This document shows, one piece after another, positions 13,146-22,149 of a DNA stretch of 64,000 nt (position 1 is the first letter of the stretch; every line of letters starts with the position of its first letter). The position numbers and the translations under genes were made by a program. Under the pieces are notes generated by a model. The model searched no databases and was not told the origin of the DNA. It was given only the letters and a program-made list of their open reading frames with translations. The DNA is from Mucilaginibacter gossypii (GTDB taxonomy: Bacteria > Bacteroidota > Bacteroidia > Sphingobacteriales > Sphingobacteriaceae): contig NZ_FNCG01000003.1 of assembly GCF_900100945.1 (NCBI RefSeq), forward strand, positions 496,001 through 560,000, given 5' to 3'.

Positions 13146-13782
13146 GGCTCAAAAATACAGAATTTATATTAACGAAAAGGTTATCCTGCTCACAGAATCT
13201 GAACCAAAGCATGCAGATAATTTTGAAAGGCTTGATGCAGAGACCTTTGACCTTAAAATTATATATACCTGGATCCTCGCTAATCCTAACAAATTGTTCT
13301 ACATAAAAACAGCAAACGCTAAGGTGTATCTTAAAGCTATTAAAAAGAATATTACACTTATTGAAGCGGCAGGCGGCCTGGTTATGAACACTAAGGGGCA
13401 ATATTTATTCATTTATCGTAATGATAAATGGGACCTGCCCAAAGGCAAAATAGAAAAAGAGGAAAAAGTGAAAGAAGCGGCAGTGCGTGAGGTAGAGGAG
13501 GAGTGCGGTATAAAAGTGAGCGAACTAGGAGAAAAAATTTGTAAAACATACCATGTATATGTTAACCGCGGCGAGGTAGTGCTTAAGAAAACGCATTGGT
13601 TTGCCATGACAAGTAAGGGTAAAGAAAAGCTAAAACCTCAAAAAGAAGAGGGTATTACCGATGTGCGCTGGTTTGAACACCATCATATTGAACCAATAAT
13701 TGAAAACACCTTTCCATCTATTATGGATGTGTTGCATAAGGAAAAGCTGGTTACAAATAAGGTAATGCCTCTTTCGGAATAA
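13144..13782 (+). CDS. NUDIX hydrolase
   Basis: Start is set at ATG 13144 (MAQKYRIYINEKVILL), giving 212 residues; the longer frame inside pyrE has no family-like sequence. After an N-terminal domain of about 75 residues, the NUDIX box is complete (G-K-I-E-K-E-E, then REVEEECGI), preceded by LFIYRNDKWDLPKGK. NUDIX enzymes hydrolyse nucleoside diphosphate derivatives; the substrate is not readable. It is head to head with pyrE with overlapping start codons, and its last 32 bases overlap the end of coaD on the other strand. Confidence 0.9.
   Translation: MAQKYRIYINEKVILLTESEPKHADNFERLDAETFDLKIIYTWILANPNKLFYIKTANAKVYLKAIKKNITLIEAAGGLVMNTKGQYLFIYRNDKWDLPKGKIEKEEKVKEAAVREVEEECGIKVSELGEKICKTYHVYVNRGEVVLKKTHWFAMTSKGKEKLKPQKEEGITDVRWFEHHHIEPIIENTFPSIMDVLHKEKLVTNKVMPLSE
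13150..13157 (-). promoter_or_regulatory. Candidate pyrE -7 promoter element inside the NUDIX start
   Basis: On the minus strand TATTTTTG fits TAnnTTTG exactly and is followed by AGCC then the pyrE ATG. A transcript started at the usual distance would begin at or next to the A of ATG. A weak -33 (TTTTCG) lies about 17 bases upstream. Confidence 0.5.
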
Positions 13783-14212
13783 ACTGGCTTACATCGCCAT
13801 TATAGCGGATAATTTCGCGCACAATGGTTGAACTGATGGATGAATAGCCTGGTTTGCTTACAATAAATATGCTTTCGATGTCGGGTGCCAGCGAATGGTT
13901 CATCTGGGCAATCGCTTTTTCATACTCAAAGTCTGATACCGTACGGATTCCCCTGATCATGTAAGCGGCGCCTATGCTTTTGCAAAAATCGACAGTAAGG
14001 CCTTCATAGGCTATCACGTGGATCCGTTCATCATGCTCAAAAACCGCCCTGATCATTTGTTCGCGCTGTTCAACACTCAGCAACCCCTTTTTGCTGCTGT
14101 TTACGCCGATACCTATGTAAAGCTTGTCAAAAAGCTCAACAGATCGTTTCACAATATCAACGTGAGCTTTAGTAAGCGGATCAAATGAACCTGGAAAAAG
14201 GGCTGTCTTCAT
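13751..14212 (-). CDS. coaD: Phosphopantetheine adenylyltransferase
   Basis: The 153 residues show the nucleotidyltransferase start MKTALFPGSFDPLTKAHVDI (GSFDPxTxxH), IRGIRTVSDFEYE and the C-terminal SSTIVREI motif. It joins 4'-phosphopantetheine and ATP to dephospho-CoA, the penultimate CoA step. Length and motifs are normal. It is convergent with the NUDIX gene, with coding ends overlapping by 32 bases. Confidence 0.96.
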   Translation of the reverse strand: MKTALFPGSFDPLTKAHVDIVKRSVELFDKLYIGIGVNSSKKGLLSVEQREQMIRAVFEHDERIHVIAYEGLTVDFCKSIGAAYMIRGIRTVSDFEYEKAIAQMNHSLAPDIESIFIVSKPGYSSISSTIVREIIRYNGDVSQFIPKEALPYL

Positions 14213-14339
14213 GCAGTAAAATTAATGAATAGTTGATTGGGTTCTTTAAATGAACAGTTGTTTTTTGCCTTTTATCGGCATTATTTAATTAGCGACTTTA
14301 TATCTGACAAGTTGAACCATTCATTTGATCACTCCCCCC

Positions 14340-14915
14340 CTAAACCAGCGAAGCCAACTGAGCATACTGCAAAAGCATAATTGTTTTGCCATCTTTTATT
14401 TCCCCGGTTTTTACCATTTGCAGGGCTTCGCTGAATGGCAGCTCTAAAACTTCAATATTTTCATTTTCGTGGGCGAGCCCACCGCCATCGCTAACTTTCA
14501 TTTCTTTGGCATATTCGGCAACAAAAAAGTAAAGGATTTCGGTAACAGAACCCGGCGACATATAAGCTTCAAAAACCTTTTTAACATCCGTTATTTTATA
14601 GCCGGTTTCTTCCTCGGTTTCCTTACGGATGCAATCTTCCGGATTATCCTTATCAAGCAAGCCGGCACAACATTCAATCAGCATTCCATCGGGGTTGCCG
14701 TTGATATAGGTGGGCAGCCTGAATTGCCTGGTTAATATTACAGATGATTGTGCTTTATTATAAAGCAAAATGGTTGCGCCGTTGCCGCGGTCATAAGCTT
14801 CACGGCTTTGCACAGCGGTATTACCGTCTTTTTCCGTAACCTCGTAAGTTACTTTTTTAAGGATGTACCAGTTATCTGATAAAATATCGGTATTAAGAAT
14901 TTTGATCTGAATCAT
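14340..14915 (-). CDS. nudK: GDP-mannose pyrophosphatase-type NUDIX hydrolase
   Basis: The 191 residues are strongly NudK-like throughout: [38 protein letters not shown], the NUDIX helix [18 protein letters not shown] and [12 protein letters not shown]. The E. coli homologue is a dimeric Mg-dependent sugar-nucleotide pyrophosphatase acting on GDP-mannose. It is divergent from the DeoR regulator with 59 bases between the starts. Confidence 0.9.
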   Translation of the reverse strand: MIQIKILNTDILSDNWYILKKVTYEVTEKDGNTAVQSREAYDRGNGATILLYNKAQSSVILTRQFRLPTYINGNPDGMLIECCAGLLDKDNPEDCIRKETEEETGYKITDVKKVFEAYMSPGSVTEILYFFVAEYAKEMKVSDGGGLAHENENIEVLELPFSEALQMVKTGEIKDGKTIMLLQYAQLASLV

Positions 14916-14919
14916 TTTT

Positions 14920-14953
14920 TTTGATCGTTTATGATTGATAATGATTATTTTTG
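14920..14953 (+). promoter_or_regulatory. Promoter of the DeoR-family gene
   Basis: TTTG at 14920-14923 and TATTTTTG at 14946-14953, 22 bases apart, match the Bacteroidota promoter pattern. They lie just upstream of the ATG at 14975. Confidence 0.6.
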
Positions 14954-14974
14954 AACGAAAATAGGATTAATAAA

Positions 14975-15727
14975 ATGAACTTTCCAAAAAGAAAACAAAA
15001 AATAATTGAGCAGCTCAGTCAAAGCGGAGAGGTTGATATAAAGCAATTGGCTGCCGAACTGAATATTTCAGAAATTACAGCACGGCGCGACCTGAACCAG
15101 TTAGCAGCCGATGGATTGCTTTACCGTACTCATGGAGGAGCAACAAAAGTTAATCCTCACGAAAGGCCACATAGCTTTGTGAATAAAAGCGCTCAAAACG
15201 CAACTGTTAAAGATGCCATTTGCCGCAGGGCCGCATCACAAATCCATAACGGGGATGTTATTTTTATGGATTGCGGGAGTACTGTTTTTAGGTTATGCCA
15301 GTTCATTAAAAACAAGAAGATAAAGGTGATAACAAATTCATTACCTGTAGTATATGAGTTGCAGGATAGCGCTGTGAGTGTTAATATAATAGGAGGGGAG
15401 CTGGATAAAGAGCGACAGGCTGTACATGGAACTACAGCTATTGAGCATATTCAAAAGTATAGGGCAACCAAAGCTTTTTTGGGCGTTGACGGTATTTCGG
15501 AAGCAGGATTGTTTGCCAATAGTGAATATGAAGCATCCATTACAACAGCTTTCGCCGCAAACAGCGCGTTTATCTATATTCTGTGTGATGCCAGCAAAAT
15601 AAGCAAGGAAACCTACCTTAATTTTGCAGGCTTAGATATCATCAACGCGATCATTACCGATGCAGATCCTGAGCGGTTAAAGGGCTTTAAAGAAAGCGGG
15701 GTAGTTATTTTAAAGGCAGGTATCTAA
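14975..15727 (+). CDS. DeoR/GlpR-family transcriptional regulator
   Basis: ATG 14975 (MNFPKRKQKIIEQL) gives 250 residues; an upstream TTG is rejected because it overlaps the -7 element. The N-terminal DeoR winged helix is VDIKQLAAELNISEITARRDL with RTHGGA. The C-terminal half is the ISOCOT-fold effector domain (GDVIFMDCGSTVFRL, VITNSLPVVYEL, GVDGIS, ILCDASKIS). Such repressors answer to phosphorylated sugars. Its target is unknown; nudK, divergent next to it, and itself are the obvious candidates. Confidence 0.92.
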   Translation: MNFPKRKQKIIEQLSQSGEVDIKQLAAELNISEITARRDLNQLAADGLLYRTHGGATKVNPHERPHSFVNKSAQNATVKDAICRRAASQIHNGDVIFMDCGSTVFRLCQFIKNKKIKVITNSLPVVYELQDSAVSVNIIGGELDKERQAVHGTTAIEHIQKYRATKAFLGVDGISEAGLFANSEYEASITTAFAANSAFIYILCDASKISKETYLNFAGLDIINAIITDADPERLKGFKESGVVILKAGI

Positions 15728-16260
15728 ACCGGTCTGAAAAACGAAAATGACGAATGCCCGTATTTTCTTTGTTCAATAAAAGCGGGATGATTGCTCAAAT
15801 TTTGCAGGGACTGGTGTTCAACAATCAACAGGCCATCAGGTTTAAGCAGGTTCTTTTCAAAAATAACTTTTGGCAAATCGGGGATCCTGTTTAGGTCATA
15901 GGGCGGGTCGGCGAATATCAGATCGTATTGTTCCGTTTCAACATTTAGGTATTTGAATACATCTTCGCGGTAAGTTTTTATTTGCGCAAGCTTATGCTGC
16001 CGCGAGGTATCTTTAAGATAATTAACGCAATGAATACTCCTGTCGACAGATATAACTTCCGAAGCGCCGCGTGAAGCAAATTCAAGCGATATGTTGCCGG
16101 TTCCGCTAAACAGGTCAAGTACTTTAATGCATTCAAACTCAATTTGGTTAAGCAGGATATTAAATAAAGCTTCTTTTGCCAAATCGGTTGTAGGACGAAC
16201 AGGAAGATTTTTTGGCGGATTAAGCCTTAAGCCTTTTAAACTGCCTCCGATAATGCGCAT
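15724..16260 (-). CDS. rsmD: 16S rRNA (guanine966-N2)-methyltransferase
   Basis: This 178-residue Rossmann methyltransferase starts MRIIGGSLKGLRLNPP, with the SAM motif LDLFSGTGNISLEFASRGA and catalytic FADPPYDL (DPPY). Family length and motifs are typical. It methylates G966 of 16S rRNA during small-subunit assembly. It overlaps the end of the preceding DUF3822 gene (same strand) by 25 bases and the end of the DeoR gene (opposite strand) by 4. Confidence 0.95.
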   Translation of the reverse strand: MRIIGGSLKGLRLNPPKNLPVRPTTDLAKEALFNILLNQIEFECIKVLDLFSGTGNISLEFASRGASEVISVDRSIHCVNYLKDTSRQHKLAQIKTYREDVFKYLNVETEQYDLIFADPPYDLNRIPDLPKVIFEKNLLKPDGLLIVEHQSLQNLSNHPAFIEQRKYGHSSFSFFRPV

Positions 16261-17048
16261 AATGAAAGAGCCGCTATTGATAACACCCTGTGAGCAACAA
16301 CCTCCGCGGGTAATTGTAATACCTGTAAATTATTGACTTCGGCCACGTTAAAAAATTCGGCCAGGCGGCTTAATCCTTTACTGCCGGCATCAATGTTACC
16401 GCTTACATATAAGCTGGTATGTTTAGCTTCGAGGTTAAGTTCATTAGCAACCAGTACAGTAAAGTAAACCAGTTCATCATTGCCATTAAAATCAAATGAG
16501 TTATAGAAACGCAGTTTGCCTGATGCAAAATGAGCTATCTCCAGCTTTTCTTTTTCAATATTGAGGTAAAGGCAGTCGTTGCCGGGATTGTTTTGGGCAA
16601 TGGCAGTTAACCAGCCTTTTGATGTAAAAACGGTATTACGGATGCCAAATTCTTCTGCGGTACTCACAATGGCTTCGCTGGTATTGTATATGATGATGTT
16701 TTCCTTATCTAATACCTGGGCTATAACTTTGCTGTCGGCTCTCACATCCAGGAAACGGGCCAGGTTCGGCAGGCGCTCACCGCTAAACAATTCTGCCGGC
16801 ACCAGCGTAAAACTGTGAGCAGGTAAACCGATAATCATTTGCCCGTACTTGGCCGACAGCAGGTCAAGCAATTCCTGCGGATCGCTTAGCTCGTCAAACG
16901 GATAATTTTCGGCCCAGGCTATTAGCTTGCCGTTATTACTTATGGCGTACGAAAACGATTTGTCTTCAACCTGTATTAATAAAGTATAATCCTCAGTTTT
17001 ATCTAAACTAAAGTTATCATCGTGGTAAGTATAATTGTGTTCGTTCAT
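16236..17048 (-). CDS. DUF3822-family protein
   Basis: This 270-residue protein has an actin/ASKHA-like flavour: LLIQVEDKSFSYAISNNGKL at the start and CLYLNIEKEKLEIAHFASGKL, ELVYFTVLVANEL and SLYVSGNID in the middle. I recognise it as DUF3822, which in Bacteroidota sits directly upstream of rsmD, as here (25-base overlap, so translation is probably coupled). The function is not known; the linkage suggests a role near ribosome assembly. Confidence 0.8.
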   Translation of the reverse strand: MNEHNYTYHDDNFSLDKTEDYTLLIQVEDKSFSYAISNNGKLIAWAENYPFDELSDPQELLDLLSAKYGQMIIGLPAHSFTLVPAELFSGERLPNLARFLDVRADSKVIAQVLDKENIIIYNTSEAIVSTAEEFGIRNTVFTSKGWLTAIAQNNPGNDCLYLNIEKEKLEIAHFASGKLRFYNSFDFNGNDELVYFTVLVANELNLEAKHTSLYVSGNIDAGSKGLSRLAEFFNVAEVNNLQVLQLPAEVVAHRVLSIAALSLCALSEAV

Positions 17049-17116
17049 ACCGGTTTTAACAAAAGTAATATTTTTTGGCAGATACAGTAATTACCGCAGC
17101 CCAAATTGGTATGCTG

Positions 17117-17590
17117 TTATAAAATGCGGGTTAATATCATCAGGATGATAAAGATCAAAATCGGCAATCCTACAGGCTTAGGATAATAATCATTATCCGG
17201 AAAATATCTCCTGAAAAAAAACTGGCTTAGAATTAAAGCACCAATCAGGCCAAAACCTATGTTAAGGCCTGCTACCGAAAGCATTGCTGTAACCTGTGCG
17301 GCCGTTGGCTGGCCACCTTTAGCCGTTACGTTCATGGCGTCAACAACCTGTTGCAGGTCAACGCCCGAATGCATGATAACAAAGTAGGAGAGATAGGAAA
17401 AAAATAATACAAAGGCCAGCACCACCGGAACCGCCTTTCTGTAACCTGCATTGTATAAATTGATAACCAGCAGCACCCCGCCAAATATCAGGTTAAAAAA
17501 CGAAAACCAAAATATCGCCCTTTTGGAGTAAATATCTACATAATCGTCTTCGCTGTATTTTTCTTCCTCTTTGTTTTCGTCAAATTCCAT
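17117..17590 (-). CDS. Four-helix integral membrane protein
   Basis: The 157 residues have an acidic N-terminus (MEFDENKEEEKYSEDDY) and four hydrophobic segments: about residues 27-45 (FWFSFFNLIFGGVLLVINL), 53-71 (VPVVLAFVLFFSYLSYFVI), 104-125 (SVAGLNIGFGLIGALILSQFF, shortened) and 140-155 (GLPILIFIILMILTRI). I do not recognise a named family or function. It is divergent from the helicase gene. Confidence 0.75.
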   Translation of the reverse strand: MEFDENKEEEKYSEDDYVDIYSKRAIFWFSFFNLIFGGVLLVINLYNAGYRKAVPVVLAFVLFFSYLSYFVIMHSGVDLQQVVDAMNVTAKGGQPTAAQVTAMLSVAGLNIGFGLIGALILSQFFFRRYFPDNDYYPKPVGLPILIFIILMILTRIL

Positions 17591-17647
17591 GGGTCAAATG
17601 TAAAACTAATCTTACTGAATTAAATTACTTATCATCATTTTTGCAGG

Positions 17648-19069
17648 GTGTCAAGTCCCGATCATATCCGCCAGTCATTCCCGCATGAGCCAACAGGTCA
17701 GCAAACAGAACTTTTTAGCAAGCTGCATGCCTTTTTAAAAAGCACCGAAGGCGACGAATGCTTTATTCTGAAAGGCTATGCCGGCACCGGGAAAACAACT
17801 ATAGTAGGTGCGCTGGTAAAGGCACTGAGGCATTATAACTATAAAGCCGTGCTGCTTGCCCCAACCGGACGTGCCGCCAAGGTCATTACCAATTATTCCG
17901 GGCGCAAAGCTTTTACAATTCATAAGCGCATCTACCGTAAAAAATCGGCTTTAACAATCGATGATGGTTTTGCCCTTGCTGATAACCTGGCCAGCGATAC
18001 GCTTTTTATTGTTGATGAGGCCTCCATGATCTCGGATGAGGCCATGGGCAGCAATCACGTGTCATTATTATTTGATTTACTAAGATATGTTTATAATGAT
18101 AAAAACTGCAAGCTGATACTGGTAGGTGATACCGCACAGTTACCGCCTGTAGGAGCCGACGATAGCCCTGCGCTTGACGTGCAGCTCATGGGCGATAAAT
18201 TTGGCCTGTCGATATTCAGTTATGAGCTTACCGAGGTTTTGCGCCAGCAAAAGAATTCGGGTATCTTATATAATGCCACCAATATCCGCGATCTGATCCG
18301 TGAGGAGATCATAGAAATCCCTAAAATTGTAACCAAGGGATTTAAAGATGTTTTCAGGATGACCGGTGAGCGATTACCCGAAGGGTTGGAGTACGCTTAC
18401 CGTAAATACGGCTATGACCGCACACTTATCATTTGCCGCTCAAACAAAAATGCCAATTTGTATAACGGGCAAATTCGAAACCGCATTTTATACCGGGAGG
18501 AGGAGCTTACCGGCGGCGATCAGATCATGATAGTGAAGAACAATTACTTTTGGCTGCAGGATAAAGATGAAAATAGTACCGCGTTTATTGCCAACGGCGA
18601 TATTGCCCGCATAGTAAAAGTACGCCGCACCGAAGAGATGTATGGTTTTCGTTTTGCCGATGTGCAGCTGGAATTTATTGACTATGCCGAAGACCCAACC
18701 CTTGATTGTAAGGTTTTGCTTGATACGCTTTATGCTGATTCGCCCGCGTTAAGTCAGGACGATCAGAAACGGTTTTACCAGGAAGTAATGAAGGATTATG
18801 AACATTTACCTAATAAAAGGACCATGCACAATGAGCTAAAGCTCAATCCTTATTACAATGCCTTGCAAATAAAATTTGCCTATGCCATTACCTGCCATAA
18901 AGCCCAGGGCGGCCAATGGGATGCTGTTTTTGTCGATCAGGGCTATGTAACCGATGAAATGATCAATATGGATTTTCTGCGGTGGTTTTATACCGCGCTC
19001 ACCCGAGCTACCACCGAATTATTTTTGGTTAATTTTGATAGCAGGTTTTATAAATTAAAGGAAGAATAA
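17648..19069 (+). CDS. RecD-like ATP-dependent DNA helicase
   Basis: This 473-residue SF1 helicase has Walker A GYAGTGKTTIVGAL, GRAAKVI (motif Ia), Walker B IVDEASMI, motif III LVGDTAQLPPVG, and the late motif CHKAQGGQWDAVFVDQG with YTALTRA (motif VI). A UvrD_C_2-type end is present. The only start in frame is the GTG at 17648, since no Met occurs before residue 100. A near-consensus CATTTTTG ends four bases before it, as at pyrE. Members are single-subunit RecD2-type 5'-3' helicases in repair or recombination. Confidence 0.92.
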   Translation: MSSPDHIRQSFPHEPTGQQTELFSKLHAFLKSTEGDECFILKGYAGTGKTTIVGALVKALRHYNYKAVLLAPTGRAAKVITNYSGRKAFTIHKRIYRKKSALTIDDGFALADNLASDTLFIVDEASMISDEAMGSNHVSLLFDLLRYVYNDKNCKLILVGDTAQLPPVGADDSPALDVQLMGDKFGLSIFSYELTEVLRQQKNSGILYNATNIRDLIREEIIEIPKIVTKGFKDVFRMTGERLPEGLEYAYRKYGYDRTLIICRSNKNANLYNGQIRNRILYREEELTGGDQIMIVKNNYFWLQDKDENSTAFIANGDIARIVKVRRTEEMYGFRFADVQLEFIDYAEDPTLDCKVLLDTLYADSPALSQDDQKRFYQEVMKDYEHLPNKRTMHNELKLNPYYNALQIKFAYAITCHKAQGGQWDAVFVDQGYVTDEMINMDFLRWFYTALTRATTELFLVNFDSRFYKLKEE

Positions 19070-19156
19070 TCTTCAAAGATAAATTTACTTTTATCAATAC
19101 AAACTATTGATAATTAGTATTTTAATTGTTAATATTAGCAATTAAAAACCGGTATC

Positions 19157-19594
19157 ATGAACCTAAACTTAAAACTCGAAAGAAAAATCAAAACCAAACA
19201 ATCAACCATTGGCGAACTATCAATAAATGGCGCCTTCGAATGTTTTATACTGGAGGACGTAGATAGAGGGCTAAATAGCGGTATGAGCCTTGCCCAAATT
19301 GCATCAATAAAAATTAAAACGCAAACAGCCATCCCTACAGGAACTTATAATGTAGTCAAATTTTTCAGCCCCAAACACAACGAAAACCTGCCATTATTAG
19401 AGAATGTACCCGGTTTCGCCGGAATTGAGATCCATGTTGGCAATTTTGCCAAGGACACCGACGGCTGCCTTCTCCCTGGTGAAGATAAAGGCGTTGATGC
19501 TGTTCTGCATAGTACAATGGCTACAGCTAAACTCAACACAAAGATTTTTGAGGCCCTTAAGGCGGGAAGTACCGTGACCATTGAGGTTATTTAA
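19157..19594 (+). CDS. DUF5675-family protein
   Basis: The 145 residues match DUF5675: a beta-rich N-terminus (STIGELSINGAFECFILED), PTGTYNV, and the conserved core PGFAGIEIHVGN plus DTDGCLLPG. The small domain often occurs near phage or secretion genes, with unknown biochemical role; the conserved His/Asp/Cys suggest an active site. No phage genes are adjacent. Confidence 0.8.
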   Translation: MNLNLKLERKIKTKQSTIGELSINGAFECFILEDVDRGLNSGMSLAQIASIKIKTQTAIPTGTYNVVKFFSPKHNENLPLLENVPGFAGIEIHVGNFAKDTDGCLLPGEDKGVDAVLHSTMATAKLNTKIFEALKAGSTVTIEVI

Positions 19595-19696
19595 TATAGC
19601 AAATTATAAATGCTTGAAGGTGAAATGACGCATCTACGCCGTTATGCTGAGTGATTAAAATCCATGGGCTATGAAGGTTAGATGACAAAGAGGGAC

Positions 19697-19769
19697 TGTC
19701 AGTCTGAGCCCGTCGAAGACTCGTGCGCAGAGGCCCTGTCCGCCATACTTCGACGGGCCCAGTATGACA
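19697..19769. repeat. Intergenic inverted repeat with GTCGAAG arms
   Basis: Arms of 22 bases (19697-19718 and 19748-19769) share 19 matches, centred on CCCGTCGAAG / CTTCGACGGG and ending in TGTCA / TGACA, with a 29-base loop. The shape is typical of dispersed palindromic repeats. A short ORF across it is not credible. Confidence 0.7.
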
Positions 19770-19828
19770 CCCTTTTTAGTGGTCATTTGAGAAGACTACC
19801 TTGGATAAACAAAGACTTGTTTAATATT

Positions 19829-21169
19829 CTAAAACGAATTAACTGCCGGCAAGGTGATCCTGAATGTTGAACCCTGTCCCTCGGTGCTGGTAACGCTGAT
19901 AGTGCCTTTATGCTTTTCAATGATCTGGCGTACAATACTCAACCCAAGCCCGGTCGACTTTTCGCCGCGTAAACCGGCTCGGCCTGCTTTTGAAAATTGG
20001 TTAAAAATTTCCGGCAGCATATTGGCAGGGATGCCCATGCCGTAATCCTGAACTTCAATAACTACCGTATCATTTAGTTTAAGCAGGCGCACATCCACAT
20101 TATCCCGGTCTTTAGAAAATTTCACCGCATTGCTGATCAGGTTATCAATAACCCGGTGAAATTTTTCGTGATTTATGAGCGCATGGGCAACACTTACCGA
20201 ACTGCTGAAAAGTACATTAACTTTATTACCCAGCTGTAATTTCCATTCGCCCACTATGTTGTTAAGCCATTGGTTAAGCTCGATATCTTGAGTTTCAATA
20301 ACCGCTATGTTCTCGTTTCGGGCTGCTTCCAGTAAGTCATCAATAATACTCCGCGCTTTTACGCAGGATGCCTTCATCATATTGATGTTGTCTTGTGTCT
20401 CCTCATCTACCTCATCAAGTTCCATCATCATGGCAATTGATTCAACAGCAGCTATCGGGTTACGCAGGTCATGTGCAACCATACCCAAAACCTGGTTTTT
20501 AAACTCGCTTGCTTTTTCAATTTCCGAGTTTTTTTCGCGGATTTCTATCAGCTGAAAATAATAGTTGGCTTTGTAGGAAAAAAAGTACCTTGATATAAAA
20601 TAAAAGCCGGAAAGTAAGATAGCTGAGATCAACTGGTTATACAACATATCCGTAGCCGGCGTTTCACTGTAAAATAGCAGGGAAGTAAAAAAAAGCTCAA
20701 TAGCAATAAGCAGCAATACGGTTTCATAGTATTCAAAAACAATTATCACGCTGATCAAGCTTAATGCAACAAGGTATAAGGTGAGGGCATTACTCGGATT
20801 AGAGGTGGCTATAAAGCTGGAATACATGCCGCAAACAATAATATAAAGCGCAAACAAAAATACAAGCAATGACATGCCTGTTGTAGCTTTTTTATGGCTT
20901 TTGAAACTAACGATAAAAAGGTTACTGGCTATCAGGAAAACAGGAGTTATAATAATGAAAACCCAGTTGCTGAAATTAAACTCGGGAAAGTTTTGAGCTT
21001 TCGTTAAGCTAATGGGGAATACAAGATAAAGGATCCGGATAATTACATTAAGCAATAAAAATACTATACTGGCACCCCTTATGGCCACCAGGTTTTGGTA
21101 AGTATAATGCAAACGGTATTGCGACCGGTATTTTACCGGGAGACTGTTAAAAAAGAAATGGGTGTTCAA
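19829..21169 (-). CDS. Membrane sensor histidine kinase
   Basis: The 446 residues begin with an N-terminal module of about six membrane helices (residues 30-200), then a short coiled stretch. The HisKA domain has the phospho-acceptor VAHDLRNPIAAVES, and the HATPase domain has N-box LISNAVKFS, G1 VQDYGMGIP and G2 GLGLSIVRQI. There is no receiver domain and no response regulator gene adjacent, so it is an orphan kinase here. The signal is unknown; the all-membrane sensor suggests a membrane or lipid-soluble cue. Confidence 0.93.
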   Translation of the reverse strand: MNTHFFFNSLPVKYRSQYRLHYTYQNLVAIRGASIVFLLLNVIIRILYLVFPISLTKAQNFPEFNFSNWVFIIITPVFLIASNLFIVSFKSHKKATTGMSLLVFLFALYIIVCGMYSSFIATSNPSNALTLYLVALSLISVIIVFEYYETVLLLIAIELFFTSLLFYSETPATDMLYNQLISAILLSGFYFISRYFFSYKANYYFQLIEIREKNSEIEKASEFKNQVLGMVAHDLRNPIAAVESIAMMMELDEVDEETQDNINMMKASCVKARSIIDDLLEAARNENIAVIETQDIELNQWLNNIVGEWKLQLGNKVNVLFSSSVSVAHALINHEKFHRVIDNLISNAVKFSKDRDNVDVRLLKLNDTVVIEVQDYGMGIPANMLPEIFNQFSKAGRAGLRGEKSTGLGLSIVRQIIEKHKGTISVTSTEGQGSTFRITLPAVNSF

Positions 21170-21353
21170 TTAAATTTTATGGGTTAAACAAAATTATAAA
21201 AATATTTTCAAATAATGTAACAGAAATGTGACAAGGTATAGTTAACCCTTTTACGAAATATTCGGTCAATGAAAATATAAGCCTATTTTGATGAACCTTG
21301 ATTGTTTTTTAAAAAAGGATAAGTATAATTTACACATCATAAAACCAAGTCAC

Positions 21354-21791
21354 ATGTTAATGAAATCTCTTAAATCTATCGCAATTGTCATTACTGTATT
21401 AACAACTTTTTCCTGCAGAACTGTAGAAAGAGCTAATCAGAAAGAAATTAAACCGTTTGTAGGCATCTGGAAGGATACAACCAATCCGGGATCTCAAGTC
21501 GTATTCATGTCAGACGGCAGCTTTTATAACATTGCAAAAGAAAATAATGTGCAGATTGTTACACACAGCGGTACTTTTAAAGTCTTATCCGACAGTATTT
21601 ATGTATTGACGATTACAGACGCGAGGCCCAACGCCACATATGATCTCAAAGGAAGGCAGTACGCCAATTATTACACTTTAAGCAGCGATAGAAAAACGAT
21701 GAAGACAAGTGGTGTGGTTGACGGAAGAAATGGCGGAAAAGGGCTTGCCTGGACCTGCAATTTAGTTAAAGTTGATAAATTGGATAATTAA
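21354..21791 (+). CDS. Lipoprotein, DUF4488-like
   Basis: ATG 21354 (MLMKSLKSIAIVITVLTTFSC) is chosen because it places a lipobox-like Cys at the end of a signal peptide; 145 residues. The mature part (FVGIWKDTTNPGSQVVFMSDGSF, shortened; HSGTFKVLSDSIYVLTI; YYTLSSDRKTMKTSG) has the lipocalin-like repeat seen in DUF4488 proteins of Bacteroidota. Function unknown. It stands alone upstream of the terminator at 21895. Confidence 0.75.
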   Translation: MLMKSLKSIAIVITVLTTFSCRTVERANQKEIKPFVGIWKDTTNPGSQVVFMSDGSFYNIAKENNVQIVTHSGTFKVLSDSIYVLTITDARPNATYDLKGRQYANYYTLSSDRKTMKTSGVVDGRNGGKGLAWTCNLVKVDKLDN

Positions 21792-22149
21792 ACCCGCGAC
21801 CGGCTGACTGACTAAAACTCATCACATTATAGCCCTCCATTTACAGACAACAAGAGTTGCACCCTCGCAATTATCTTTATCCATTACGCAGTATTTCACT
21901 AACAGGCAAGCCCACGCCTGTCTGTTAGTGAAGTGTTTTTTAAGCTCATCTGATTTATTTAGCGTCTTTAAACATCTTCACTTGACGCATACTTTTATTA
22001 TTGTTTTAATGTATTAAACGACAAATTGCCTCGTACTATTGTTAATAGTAATTCGTAAATTGCTATTAATTATGGCAAAGTGTCATTGCGATTTAATTTA
22101 AAATGACAATTTTTCACTATGGATACTATGGCCGATAAATTGACTAACC
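21792..22149. other. Intergenic region before clpB
   Basis: It holds the hairpin at 21895-21940 and then about 200 AT-rich bases that must contain the clpB promoter. I could not identify a convincing heat-shock or consensus promoter in it. Confidence 0.6.
21895..21940 (+). terminator. Rho-independent terminator
   Basis: TTCACTAACAG pairs perfectly with CTGTTAGTGAA (11 bp, inner GC-rich loop) and is followed by GTGTTTTTT. It lies about 100 bases after the lipoprotein gene. Confidence 0.75.

Noticed and set aside
19682..19870. 62-codon plus-strand ORF
   Set aside because: It runs through the inverted repeat at 19697-19769 and into the end of the histidine kinase; no protein-like composition.
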